NCBI GenBank assembly: GCA_037501455.1
Contig: CM074856.1
Location: forward strand, 89,974,001 to 90,038,000
Reading direction: 5' to 3'
DNA: 64,000 bases
Source of the DNA: Lantana camara
Lineage: Eukaryota; Streptophyta; Magnoliopsida; Lamiales; Verbenaceae
Of the stretch, positions 35,839 through 47,744 are shown piece by piece. The notes under the pieces were generated by a model. That model was given only the letters and a program-made list of their open reading frames with translations. It had not been told where the DNA came from and did not search any database. How positions within the stretch are numbered: the stretch's first letter is position 1; each line of letters starts with the position of its first letter. The translations under genes were made by a program, and so were the position numbers.

Positions 35839-38395
35839 GCAACACGTAGCTCACTTCATCGAGACGTGCAACAATGCCGGAACTTACGGGGATCACCTAG
35901 TCAAGCAATTCGTTCGATCACTAAAAGGAAATGCCTTCGACTGGTACACGGACTTAGAAGCGGACTCGATCGATAGTTGGGGACAACTTGAGCAAGAATT
36001 CCTCAATCGCTTCTACAGCACTCGTCGGACGGTTAGCATGATCGAACTCACCAACTCCCGACAATGGAAAGAAGAACCCGTTGTCGACTACATCAATCGG
36101 TGGAGAAACCTTAGTCTAAATTGCAAAGATCGGCTATCAGAGGCTTCAGCAATTGAAATGTGTATTCAAGGGATGCATTGGGGTCTCCGCTACATTCTCC
36201 AAGGAATTCAGCCCAAGTCGTTCGAAGAGCTTGCTACTCGGGCACATGATATGGAGTTGAGCATGATCGCTACAGGAGTCGAAGGACCGCCCGTCCAAGA
36301 GTTCCGCAGGCCGAGGGAAAAACAAGATTTCAGGAAAGGGGGCAAACCCTTTACTAAACCACAAGCCAAAGAGTCTATGGCGGTGAATGCAATTCCTGTC
36401 AAATTTCGAGCTAAGACAAACGACAAGGCGGACGAAAGGAAGGAAGTCCCCCAAGAAAGAACATTCAGAAAATTATCCTTAGCAGAAATGCAAGCCAAGG
36501 AATACCCATTTAAAGACTCCGATGTCTCCGGAATTTTCGATGACCTGCTCAAGTCAAACCTTATCGAATTACCCGAAATGAAGAGGCCCAATGAAGCTGG
36601 GAAGACTGACGATCCAAAGTATTGCAAGTGTCATCGTCTGCTCGGACACCCGATCCACGATTGTTTCATATTCAAGGATAAGGTGATGCAGTTAGCACGA
36701 CAAGGAAAGATCGCACTCGAAGATGTTAGCGCGACGTCCAACGCTGTAACTTGCCTGATGATAAGTGAAGAAGAAGTTCCCAAGCAAACCCACTCCAAAG
36801 GCGATGAATGCATGGCAACCATGACCTTCTCAGATGAAGATTTGTTACTCGGTTCAAAGCCTTACAACAGACCACTGTTTGTGGCAGGATATACCCGCGA
36901 ACAAAAGGTGAATAGAATGCTCGTCGATGGAGGCTCCACAGTCAATATCTTGCCTTTGAGAGTGATGAACGAGTTAGGAATTTTGAAGGATGAACTAGCA
37001 AGCAGCCGTCTGATGATCCAAGGCTTCAATCAGGGAGGACAAAGAGCGCTCGGCATCATTCGACTAAAGCTATTGATAGAAGACATGACGTCAAGCGCAC
37101 TGTTTCATGTCATAGATGCCAAAACTTCATACAACATGCTTCTAGGACGACCCTGGTTACATGAAAATGGCGTTGTCCCATCTACTTGGCATCAATGTTT
37201 CAAGTACTGCCGGGAGGGTGTGATAAAGAAGGTTCTAGGAGATAGTAAACCTTTCACCGAGGCAGAAGCCCACTTTGCCGATGCAAAGTACTACCGTGAG
37301 GAAGTGGAAGAAAGCAAAGGGGTTTCTGATCCACAAGATGATTGTAAAGGTGAAAGCAAAGTCGGAGCCTCAACTTTGATCGGTTGCCAAGAGAAGGGCG
37401 GATCATCACTTACAAAGTCCGAGGCATTGGAAGGGCTGACATTGCCCCTCACCAAACTAGATGTTGTGAAGCCTTCTTCTCCACCACTCAATGGATTCAT
37501 TCGCCCGATTCAAGGAAGTAAAATAGAACACGGGGAAGCAACCAAACTCCAAAATGCAAAGGAATATGATCCTAAAGCATATAAACTTCTGGTCAAAGCC
37601 GGGTACAACCCACAAGAGAAGTCAAAGCTAGAAAAACTCATTCCAATGGCCAAGACAAAAGAAACAAAGTCGAGGTCGTCAAAAGGAGATGGCAACATCG
37701 TCCCAAACTCGCGAGTAGGACTCGGGTTTGCCACGCAAGGCCCCGTTCGAATCGCCATAAACAGAGCGACAAATAACTATATATCTGAAGAGCTCTCATC
37801 AACTGAAGACACTTTTGATGAGAATGGAAGAAAAATCCGACGAAAGTCAGTCTTCGATAGACTTAGTCCTCCCAAAGGAGCCAAAGCTAGTCACTGGTTA
37901 AGAAGACGCAAGGCACAACATTTCCCAAAACTTCAAAGTGCAGTTCCATCCCGTATGAAAAGGTGTAATAATTTGATCGTCTCATGTGATAAAATATTGA
38001 AAGCTAGGTGGGAGACGATCATCTTCACATGTGATAAAATCGAAGACGAAGAAGATAGCGAAAGCATAGCGTCGTCCTACCACATCACTTCGGTCGAAGA
38101 AGTTTTAGCTGAAGAGGATGCCGAAGACGCACCACCTGAGCTTGAAGAAGGAGTTAAGGCAACCGTGTATGATCTCAAAGAAGTCAACTTAGGCAACGGC
38201 GACGACCCTCGCCCGACCTACATCAACGCCTTATTAACCGGCGACGAGGAGAAAGCCTATGTCGAACTCTTGCTTGAATTCAGGGATGTGTTTGCATGGT
38301 CCTACAAAGAAATGCCAGGGCTGAATCCAAAAGTTGCAGTACATCACCTCTCCGTGAAAAAAGGCGCTCGTCCCGTGAAACAAGCTCAGCGATGA
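35792..38395 (+). pseudogene. Tat Gag capsid domain and aspartic protease
   Basis: This 867-codon frame is out of phase with the preceding Gag. It starts in the retrotransposon Gag domain ([42 protein letters not shown]). A zinc-binding-like site follows, [14 protein letters not shown], around residues 276-290. The aspartic protease core is VDGGSTVN (about residue 378) with the second motif [11 protein letters not shown]. The tail runs into the reverse-transcriptase approach ([12 protein letters not shown]) and stops at TGA 38393-38395. The following codons are in the same frame and continue RT, so this is a nonsense change, possibly CGA to TGA by CpG decay. Confidence 0.9.
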
Positions 38396-40618
38396 TTCCG
38401 ACCGGATTTAGTTCCCTTAATTGAAGCCGAAGTAAACAAGCTCATCGGAGTCGGGTTCATTCGAGAAGTGAAGTATCCCACGTGGATCTCTAGCATAGTG
38501 CCGGTGAGGAAGAAAAATGGGCAGATTAGAGTGTGTGTCGACTTCAGAGACCTAAATATCGCTTGCCCGAAAGATGATTTTCCACTGCCTATAACCGAGC
38601 TCATGATCGATGCTACCGTGGCCCACGAAGCTCTTTCTTTCATGGACGGCTCGTTGGGGTATAATCAAATACGAATGGCGCCTGAAGATGAAGAGTTAAC
38701 GGCGTTTCGCACCCCTAAAGGGATATACTGCTACAAAGTGATGCCTTTCGGCTTGAAGAACGCAGGTGCCATGTATCAAAGGGCGATGCAGAAAATCTTC
38801 GATGATTTACTTTACAAGAACATCGAATGCTACGTGGACGACGTGGTGGTAAAATCCAAGAAGCGAAAAGATCATCTACATGACTTAAGGAAGATCTTCG
38901 AACGATTAAGAAGGTACCAACTCCGGATGAATCCACTCAAGTGTGCTTTCGGATTTTCATCAGGGAAGTTCCTCGGGTTCATCGTCCGCCATCGAGGCAT
39001 TGAGATCGAACAAGCAAAGATAGATGTGATCTTGAAAATACAGCCACCCCGAGATATCCACGACCTGAAGAGTTTGCAAGGAAAGTTGGCTTACATCCGA
39101 AGATTCATCTCGAACCTGGCTGGCCGGTGTCAAACCTTCAGTCAGCTTATGAAAAAAGGTGTCCCCTTCGAATGGGATGAAGCGTGCCATAAAGCCTTCG
39201 AGAGCATAAAGGCGTACTTGATGAGGCCACCTGTCTTGGTCGCACCTACTCCGGGACGGCCATTGATTCTCTACATTGCAGCTCAAGAACGATCTGTTGG
39301 TGCCTTACTCGCCCAAGAAAATGATAAAGGAAAAGAAAGTTCTTTGTATTACTTGAGTAGAACGATGATGCCGAACGAGTTGAAGTATTCGCCCATCGAG
39401 AAGATGTGTTTGGCCTTGATCTTCGCAATCCAAAAGTTGAAGCACTATTTCCAAGCACATAATGTACATCTCATCTCAAAGGCAAACCCACTAAAATACG
39501 TTATGTCAAGACCGGTGCTTTCGGATAGACTCGCGAGATGGTATCTCCAACTTCAGCAGTTCGAGATTGTTTACATCCCCCAAAAAGCGGTGAAGGGACA
39601 AGTTATGGCTGACTTCTTGGCAGACCACCCTATACCCGCCGAATGGGAATTGTCTGATGACTTGCCGGACGAAGATACGTTACTAGTCGAAGTCACTTCC
39701 CCTTGGAAGATGTTCTTTGACGGAGCTTCACATAGAGAAGGAGCCGGTGCCGGAGTTGTATTCATCACGTCCGATGGGGAGGTTCTACCATATTCCTTCA
39801 CCTTAACACAGAAGTGTTCCAACAACGTCGCCGAATATCAAGCCCTCATACTCGGGTTGGAAGTGGCGGTCGACATAAAACAGTTGCATCTCAGAATATA
39901 TGGAGACTCAAAGCTGGTGGTCAACCAATTGGAAGGCTCGTACGATGTCAAAAAGCCTGAATTGATCCCCTATGTTAACTACGCTAAAATGCTGATGGGA
40001 TGGCTCGGAGATGTGACGATCGAACACGTGCCTAGAAAAGAGAACAAGCAAGCAGATGCGTTGGCGAAACTTGCCTCTACATTGGCGATGCCGGAGAAGG
40101 AAACTCGAGTGTCAGTTTGCAAGAATTGGGTTATACCTCCAATCTTCAATGATGAAGACTTTGAAGAAGAAGAAAATCACGTTGTTGAAGTATTCGAAGT
40201 TGAAAAGGAGGATTGGCGGCAACCCCTTGTTGACTATCTCAAATATGAAAAATTGCCCAATGATCCGCGACAGAGAGTTGATGTAAGACGACGCTCAGCT
40301 CGATTCATCCACTTTAAGGGTACACTCTACCGACGCTCGTTCGATGGAGTCTTCTTGAGGTGTTTGGGCAAAGACGAAGCAAACCAAGCCATGGAAGAAG
40401 CACATTCCGGAGTCTGCGGTGCTCATCAGTTGGGCCTAAAGCTGCACTTTCGCATAAAAAGAATGGGATACTATTGGCCAACAATGGTGAAAGACTGCAT
40501 AGAATACGCGCAACGATGTCAAGCTTGTCAGTTTCATGCTAACTTCATTCACCAACCGCCCGAACCGTTACATCCAACGGGTTGCCTCGTGGCCTTTCGA
40601 TGCTTGGGGATTGGATGA
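38396..40618 (+). pseudogene. Tat reverse transcriptase, RNase H, second RNase H, integrase zinc finger
   Basis: It is in frame with the preceding ORF beyond its TGA. The long open part begins at 38468. Counting from there: RT with YVDD at about 121-124; RNase H at about 250-390 (LYYLSRTM...YSPIEKMCLAL); a second, archaeal-type RNase H at about 415-540 (FFDGASHREGAGAG, NNVAEYQALILGL, GDSKLVVNQ, KENKQADALAKLAS); then the integrase HHCC finger (HSGVCGAH...CQACQ, about 645-682). The dual RNase H places it in the Tat lineage. It loses frame near 40580 before the integrase core. Confidence 0.93.
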
Positions 40619-41126
40619 GGTAGCCCCCATAACGAAGTCTTCTGCCGGTCATCTCTACATTTTGGCTGCAACTGATTATTTCTCCAAGTGGGCGGAAGCA
40701 GTTCCTCTGAAAGAAGTAAAGAAGGAGAACGTCGCCGACTTCATCCGATTAAACATCATCTTCCGCTATGGCGTGCCTCGTTACATTATCACTGATAACG
40801 GGAAGCCATTTAGCAATAGCCTGATAGATAAACTCTGCCTGAAGTTCGGATTCAAGCAAAGGAAGTCTTCGATGTACAACGCCGCTGCCAACGGTCTTGC
40901 CGAAGCCTTCAACAAAACTCTATGCAGTTTGCTGAAGAAGGTGGTTTCCAAGTCGAAACGAGATTGGCATGAAAGGATTGGAGAAGCTTTGTGGGCTTAC
41001 CGAACCACTTATAGAACACCTACCCAAGCGACCCCTTATGCGTTGGTGTACAGTGTCGAAGCCGTTGTCCGCCTTGAACAACAAATTCCATCGCTAAGGA
41101 TAGCAATTCAAGAAGATCTAACCTAA
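40536..41126 (+). pseudogene. Tat integrase catalytic core
   Basis: This frame is shifted relative to the zinc finger. It has the acidic triad: D in WPFDAWGLD, D in ITDNGKPF, and E in NAAANGLAEAFNKTL. It also has LYILAATDYFSKWAEA and WHERIGEALWAYRTT, typical of Gypsy integrases. It ends in TAA at 41124-41126, in frame with the C-terminal piece. Confidence 0.9.
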
Positions 41127-41459
41127 GATGAAAATGCTCGCCTACGACTTGAAGAGTTGGAGGCGCTCGATGAGAAGAGGTTGGAGGCTCAACAAAGGCT
41201 CGAGTGCTATCAAGCTCGTCTCTCCAGGTCATTCAACAAAAAAGTGAGGACTCGTTCGTTCCAAGTTGGGGATTTGGTGCTTGCTGTGAGATGGCCAATC
41301 ATCACTACTCATCGAACGGGGAATAAATTCATCTCCAAATGGGATGGTCCATATGTTGTGAAGGAAGTTTACACAAACGGCGCTTACAGGCTGATCGCCG
41401 AAGATGGTCTGAGAATTGGTCCCATAAACGGGAAGTTCTTGAAACGCTACTATGCATAA
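41127..41459 (+). pseudogene. Tat integrase C-terminal domain
   Basis: It is in frame with the core after the TAA. It is helical and charged (EELEALDEKRLEAQQRLECYQARLSRSFNKKV), then RSFQVGDLVLAVR and SKWDGPYVVKEV...AYRL, the SH3-like tail of Gypsy integrase. It has a proper end at TAA 41457-41459. Confidence 0.88.
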
Positions 41460-42011
41460 GTTGAAGATTGCTCCTTGACGTACGAGCCTAAACTGCATGT
41501 CACTCCAGACCCGCATGAGTATAAACTGTGTACGGTATCCACTAATGGTAAAGCAAGTGGCTAAATTGCTAAGTTACTCCACTGATGGTATTTCAAGTGG
41601 CTAAAACAGAAATTCCCCACTCTTGTTCAGGGTGGTTAAACTTTGAATACTCCTGGCCCGCACGAGTATAAACTGTGAACGGCGCCCCCCAAATCTTCTT
41701 AAAAGAAGTTTTCCCTTGAACTACGTTATGACTTGATCCTTTCATCGGGTACATAGGCAGCTTAGAAATTAACTAAGTTCAATCAAGATTATCCGTTAAG
41801 TTATGTTTTTCTTGTTGAAAACTTTATTCTTCAAGTTAAACAAATCAAAAAGAAGTGCAAAGAAGTTATGGACTACTGAAACAAAAGAAAATGCATACGA
41901 GATTGGAATAAAGCAAATAAAGTCTTTATTAAATAATCTCAAAATTGATAAGGTTCATTAAACTAGGCAATGAATCGAAGAAATGAAGGAAAATAAAAAC
42001 ATCCTGAACTA
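41460..42011. other. Non-coding spacer after Tat pol, with degenerate repeats
   Basis: CCCGCAYGAGTATAAACTGTG occurs twice (41510-41530 and 41660-41680), and GGTAWHNCAAGTGGCTAAA occurs twice between them. No protein is visible. The spacer separates the convergent pol and antisense genes and may hold their termination signals. Confidence 0.6.
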
Positions 42012-44696
42012 TCAAGGGGAGGGGCTCAAATTCTTCAAGTCTTCCTTCGCCACCTTCAGAAGTGCTAGTGAATCTTCCACAGCTTTGAACGCCTTGAGGG
42101 CAATGTTGTCATCCAATGGAGGAATCTTCTCAAGTGTCTCGATCTCTTGGTTGATAGTCTGAACTAGTGATTGAGCATTCTCGTAAAGGAGTTGATGCTG
42201 CCCCAATGAAAGTGACAAATCTTCCTTTTGTTTCGTCAAGCTGGCAAGTTTCTTCGTAACAGACTTCAACTTCTTCTTAGTTGCCTTAACTTGATTCGCT
42301 CCAGCTGCTTCTTCGACTTGGGCACTGGTGAGTCGATCCCTGGCTTCACTCAACTGCTGAGAAAGCCAATCTTTTGAAGTCTCTCCAGAAGTTGCAGACC
42401 TCGCCTCATCATAAGCAGTTGCCTTGGCAAACGAAATAGCCAATGACTTCTCGATAGCAGAAACAAAAGGCTCGTCAAAACCCTTAACATCATTCAATGC
42501 CGATTGAACCTCGTCCTTGAGGGATGAAATGAAGTCAAGTGGAGTATTGTCTATCTTCTGGAGGAGATTGCCCCACATCATCCTGACAAATTGCTGCTTT
42601 TGAGCGGCGATAAATGTGGATGCCTGGAAAACTGAGACTGCGGGATGCTGAGGCATTTGCTTTTCTTCGGATATCACAAGTGTTTTGGATTGCGCCTCTC
42701 CTTCAGAAATAAGACCTGTCTCCAAAAGAACCGGCCCAAGGATCGATCCTTGAGACTCCACATCATCAGCTTTAAGAAGTTCCTCTTTCAACTGTAAGTG
42801 AAACACGTTCGATGTTTAAAGAAGAATAGAAAAGTATTGAAGAACGATGAAAAGAAGAGGGAGGAAAACTACCTTTTCACCAGCTGAAATCTTATCACGC
42901 TTCTTTGGCCTCTTCCAATGGCGATCTGCAGTGACACTTTCACTCTTTGCCAAAGGGACGGGGGAAGTCTTTCTCTTTTCTCCTCCAATTGGATCAACCA
43001 TCTCAACTTGGATGGGGGCGACTTCCACATTGATCAATTTCATGATGTTGTCATCAAAGAAGCTGCCGTGAGTTCTCGACCACCATTCCGTATAGCTCTT
43101 GGCACACAACTTCTTAACAGCCGCAGTTGTTGGGGGAAAGACCACTCCATCCATAGAGTTCGATAAAGTGCACACGCACCAATGGTTGAGTCTTTTGTCT
43201 AGAGAAGCATCACGAAAATCATTCTTGAGAACTCCGGGTACCAGTTGATAAAACCCGAACTGACGAGCAAAACGGTGAGGACTGTATGGCTCAATGATGA
43301 AACGATCACCTTGTCTCAAAGGTAGGTAGCAAGATCGAATTGACATAAAGTAGTTGTGCTCCTCCTCTGAGCCTTCCCCATTGTCAGTATAACGAAAACT
43401 CTCGCGGAGCTTCATCGCATTGCAATTCCAAGCCACGAACTCCGCCTTGTGGATTTTCTTACGGGTCTCCCTCGCATCATAATCCTTTGCCCCTCTCTCA
43501 CCAGAAAACCGCATCATTTCCGGACCACGGATGTCTTGATAAGCTTGGCGATGCATCTTGAAGTAATGTGATAGCCAACCATAGACGAAGTGAACGGGAA
43601 ATGGAGCATGAACTTGGGTCGGTTGGGCGGATGCTGATATCTTGTTCAAACAACGATAAATGCTTGCCAAGACCGGAATAGCCAAATCAACCTTGAAGCC
43701 GCTTGCTATGACGCTCGCCATCTTGAAATTACTTGGACGTATCAAGCCGACCCTTTCTGTTGGAAGAACGAAAAGACAAAGCCAACAAGCTATGAACGCC
43801 GCCAAATAAGTATCTTCCCTTTTGTTCCCGGCGAGTCCGAATCTAGCAAACAACCTCTCTTCTGCGGCATTCCAAGCTTCATAAGGGCCGAAGTCACCAA
43901 GTGGGCGTTGGGTTGATTCGTCTTGGACATACTTCTTCGCCTTTTTGCACCAAAAGCTCACCCAGGCCTCAATGGAAACTTGACCGCCATGAACATCCTT
44001 TCGCAACAAATGATAGGCGTGGAACAAGTACTGGCAACTAGAGGGGGCATATCTCCTTCCGAATTCGCCTTTCTCTGTGAGTTCCTTTGCATCGGGGACC
44101 ACTTCGTCGTAGAGAAGACCCGTCATTGGGAGACCCGCCAAAGAGTATAAATCCCAGATCGATATGGACAGTTCGCCGTTCGATGTCAGAAGAGTATTGG
44201 TTGCAGGGCACCACGCTTCGCAGAACGCCTTCATAATCTCTGAGTTACCGTCATAGAGGAACAGTGAGGCACGCACCGAGCTGTATATTTGGGCTGACTG
44301 CAGCTTGTCCTTGCACCGGCTGAGTATGTCCTCGGTCCATTCCCAATATCCGGCAACATAGTGGAACTCGCCATTGAACCGAAGGTCGTCTCTCCACTCC
44401 ACATTGCCTTCGATGATGCTTTGCCCTAGAGTCGGTAGATGAGCCGGTTCATTTGAGTGTTGATGATGACCCGCTTCCAGAACCCACACGTGCGATGTTT
44501 TGCTCAACTTGATTCGGTATGACCACTCTTTGATGCGAAAGGGCGCCGTCATCTTCCCCGGATTCTCCGCATATGGTCCGGTAAGACAAGGATGAACCGC
44601 CAATTTCGTGCCCGTCTCAAGATCTCGCTTCTTGTCGTCAAGGATCACCAATTGTTTAACTCCGGAGACTAGAGTGATGTCTTTAAACTACACCAT
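42012..44696 (-). pseudogene. Antisense plant-mobile-domain (PMD) gene of the Tat element, two exons
   Basis: Exon 1 is at 42873-44696 and exon 2 at 42012-42791, separated by an 81-bp intron (42792-42872) with GT donor after GAAAAG and TTACAG acceptor; phase 0 keeps the frame. Exon 1 has a plant mobile domain (transposon-associated aminotransferase-like fold; FCEAWCPATNTLLTSNGELSISIWDLYSLAGLPMTG) and ends in a basic KRPKKRDK segment, perhaps a nuclear signal. Exon 2 (about 260 residues) ends in a long coiled coil (VKATKKKLKSVTKKLASLTKQKEDL). An ATG at 44694-44696 is followed one codon later by TAG, then a long open frame; the next ATG is 44550-44552. So the gene is either broken at its start or uses the inner ATG. 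The molecular role is unknown. Confidence 0.75.
42792..42872 (-). other. Predicted intron in the antisense PMD gene
   Basis: Minus-strand donor AAAAG/GTAGTTTTCC and acceptor CACTTACAG/TTGAAAG flank a T-rich 81-bp interval containing in-frame stops. Removing it joins the two long frames in phase. A further TTTACAG/GTAACC acceptor-like site just upstream of 44697 hints at a 5' UTR intron. Confidence 0.7.
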
Positions 44697-45315
44697 GGTT
44701 ACCTGTAAATCAACAAGAAAGGAAAACACGAGGTCAGCAAATTGCCAAGTATATGTGATTAAAAAAAAAAAAAAAAGGGAATTTATATATGCACATTGAA
44801 TGCCGAAAAGGTGATTTTCAAATCACTTTTCCATCTACGGTACCATGGAATTGCAAAGGGAAATATCCTCACTATAATGATTACATTATTAATTATAGTG
44901 CAGCCAAGGTGGTCAGACATTTCTTTCTTTCTTCAAAATTGTGCCCATGTATTATATACATATTTATATATGCCCAAACATATATAAGTATATAATAATA
45001 AAAATAAAAAAAAAAAGAAAGAGAATGAGATGAAATAAAATAAAATAAAGAAAAAGGGCTGCCACGAAGGAAAAAGAAAAGGGCCACCTTGTTCGACAAC
45101 AGCAATATGTTTCCCAGTTCAAGGTTACGGCAAATAATGGGGGGTTTTGCCCGAAGAAGAAAAAAAGGGATTTTGTCAAAAGAAAATTTCGTGTAATCTG
45201 CTCCAGAGATTATACCAATATGCAAGAACCTGCGAGAAACGGAGCAATACCAATCTGCAAGTTTCCGACGAATTCCCCAATACCTGCAAAAACAGAGGAA
45301 AAATAAAAGTTCATC
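44697..45315. other. Tat internal AT-rich non-coding sequence
   Basis: This contains A-rich runs (44761-44776, 45007-45017) and no recognisable coding. It probably holds the promoter and 5' UTR of the antisense PMD gene. The right end is the MULE target site. Confidence 0.6.
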
Positions 45316-45925
45316 AAAACTGAAGGAGTTAATTGCACAGAAACCCCCTGTGTTATGCCTAATTAGCACTATGAACCCTGTGTTTCAAAATTTAGCGTAG
45401 AAAACCCTATGAATTACTTTAATTATCACTGAGAACCCTCCGTCCGCGCTTGTTGTCACGCGCGCTCTAAATGCAACTGGCATTACGAATTCTTGCACTT
45501 ATTGGCTGTTAAATGACATTTATAACCCTCATATATATTTACTTTTACAACCCAATAAAATTAAACTCATATTTTCTTTTTTTTTTTGAATTCCAAAAAA
45601 TACACTTCAAATATTATAAAAAAATAAAAACAAAATGAATTAAAAAAAGTTTAAAAAAATATATAATTTACATTACATTCAAAAAAAATATAAATATATA
45701 ATATATTATATAATACATATATATATGTTTTTTTTTTTCTTTTTTGCTTAACAATGATTTTTCTTTCACCTGAAAAAATACCAGAATACAGAAATTCTTT
45801 TCATCAATCGCTCGAATATGCTTCCCCAGAAATCCCATTACATCAAATCACAAAATAATATTTATGTACTAAGAAAGATAAGAATCTGAAACTAGTATAG
45901 GCATCATAATACAAATCCTTTCGAG

Positions 45926-46211
45926 AAATCCCAGAATCAGCAAGAACAAGTAGACAACTTCTTCATCTCACTAACTTCAAAATCATTAGCTGCAAACTCA
46001 ACAACATCCTCTCCTGACCAGCAGTGTCCCAGATCTGGGCCTTGATAATCTTGGACTTGATGTTAACAGTTCTTGTCTGGAACTCAACTCCAATGGTGCA
46101 TTTGGAGTCCAAACTGAACTCGTTCTTTGCAAACCTCGAGAGGAGCTGAGAAAAAAAATTGAGGCTCAGATCTGTGACATCAACGAGGCACAGAGAAAGC
46201 AACGCCGCCAT
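45926..46211 (-). pseudogene. Captured Rab GTPase (RABA/Rab11-like) gene fragment
   Basis: The minus-strand frame at 45963-46211 reads [27 protein letters not shown]...[11 protein letters not shown]. These are the switch I/effector region and the WDTAGQE G3 motif of Rab GTPases, closest in feel to plant RABA. The phosphate-binding loop (GxxxxGKS) is missing, replaced by unrelated N-terminal codons. After GQE, sequence in a shifted frame reads [24 protein letters not shown] then stop, a Cys-x-Cys end like a prenylated Rab tail; if that is right, the middle of the gene has been deleted. It cannot encode a working GTPase. Confidence 0.8.
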
Positions 46212-46690
46212 GGTTGCAGAGCCGCCGGCAACATGCGGTGGCGAAAACCACAGCGCCGCCGCGGCCGGATCTCCCTACACCCGATCCATTAGCTCAGAAA
46301 ACAAGAACATAAATCATCACAGCCTCTTACATCAACCCGTAAGGGGGATTCCAACCCGGACCTTCTGCAAATCTGCAGAAATCCCATTGTCGCGGATCTG
46401 AAACTCTCTCATCACCGCACCACCCAACTTGCTAGATCTGAAACTCTCTCACGCAACGTACCCACACAAGCACACAAAATCACAAATCTTCAAATTGGTA
46501 ATGGAGGTGGTGGTAGAAGGCGGTGGTGTTTGCGGGGTCCGGATCTGGCACGATGGTGGTGGCGGAGCCAGATCTGGCGAGCTCCGGATCTGGCGTGATG
46601 GTGGTGGCGGAAGTGGTGAGGGGTTGGGGGTGGGGGCGGGGCTGAGCGACGGTGGAGATGAAGGGAGGGGGGTGGCGGAATGAATTTGGT
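46190..46690. other. GC-rich block inside the MULE
   Basis: GGTGGTGG and GATCTGGC repeats, with Gly/Arg-rich frames on both strands, make up this block. No protein family is recognised. GC-rich captured or UTR-like sequence is common in Pack-MULEs. Confidence 0.5.
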
Positions 46691-47300
46691 TGTGGTACAG
46701 GTGCAGGCGACCTTGGGAGCTTTTGGAGAAGATTGATCTTTTTTCCTTTTTTTTTTAAATTTCTTTTAAATGTATATATGTAAATTATGTGTGTATATAT
46801 ATATATATACATACATATATATATATATATATGTTGGGAAATATATATTATATATATGTATGTGTTTGCATTATATAATATATTATATATGGATAGTGTA
46901 TAATAATTTATATACAATGTAAATTATAATTATAATTAGTGTATAATATATGTAATTTTTATTATAATATTATATATACTTATTAATTTATAAATTTTTT
47001 AATAAATATGATAATATAATTTAAGAATGTAAAACTTAAATTATCAAAATTTTAATTTAAGTATTTTTTTATATATATTTTTTAATTTTTTATGAAGTTG
47101 AGTGATGGTTTAGCCTTGGGTAATTTTAAAAAGGGCAAAATAGACATTTTAAGTCCTTTATTACCGTTTAAGGGTTAAAGGGGGCGGTGAGCTATTTTAA
47201 AAATTCACAGGGTTTTTCATGTTAATTATTAAAACACAGGGTCTTGCGTGCTAATTAGGCAAAACACAGGGTTTTTGGCGCAATTAACTCAAAACTGAAG

Positions 47301-47739
47301 AAAAAAAAAATTCAAAGAAGCTAATGTTTTTTGATTCCACGACAAAAAGGCCGGGAAAAGGAGATCAACGAGCCAAATTGATCTTGTAGATGGAATTTTG
47401 CAAAATTGACTCCCAAGAAGTTTTAAAATAGCAACGGCCAACTTGTCACAAATTCAAGAAGTAGCTGATGCTCCGAATACATGCCTACTGCCGCGCAGCA
47501 ATAAATCGCCTTTTTCTTGCAAAGAAATTGAGTACAGAAGGCGGCTTTTCTCTGAGGAAATTCAGTAAACACCTCGTAAGCGTGAGTTCGAGTAAGGGGA
47601 ATACGATATATTTTATATCTAGAGTAAACCAAACCGAGCAAGAGGAAAAGAAATGAGACGTATGCTGAGGGATGTGAGTTACCCCAATCAGTCGTCGAAG
47701 TCTGTTTGTGCTCCAAGATGAACGGATTATTTATAGGCA
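47301..47739. other. Tat internal non-coding segment between MULE and Copia-2
   Basis: No coding signature is seen. It continues at 57694 after Copia-2; the junction is marked by the TGAAG duplication. Confidence 0.6.
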
Positions 47740-47744
47740 TGAAG

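Larger units (their letters stand above)
45326..47290. mobile_element. Pack-MULE-like element (1965 bp)
   Basis: The terminal inverted repeats begin GAGTTAATTGC and end GCGCAATTAACTC. About 95 bp of each end pairs with roughly 75-80% identity and contains repeated ACCCTGTG and TAATTAGCAC blocks. The direct duplication AAAACTGAAG (45316-45325, 47291-47300) is 10 bp, within the 8-11 bp typical of Mutator-like elements. No transposase is present. The interior holds a Rab GTPase gene fragment, a GC-rich block (46190-46690) and an AT-rich arm, the usual composition of a gene-capturing MULE. Confidence 0.88.
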
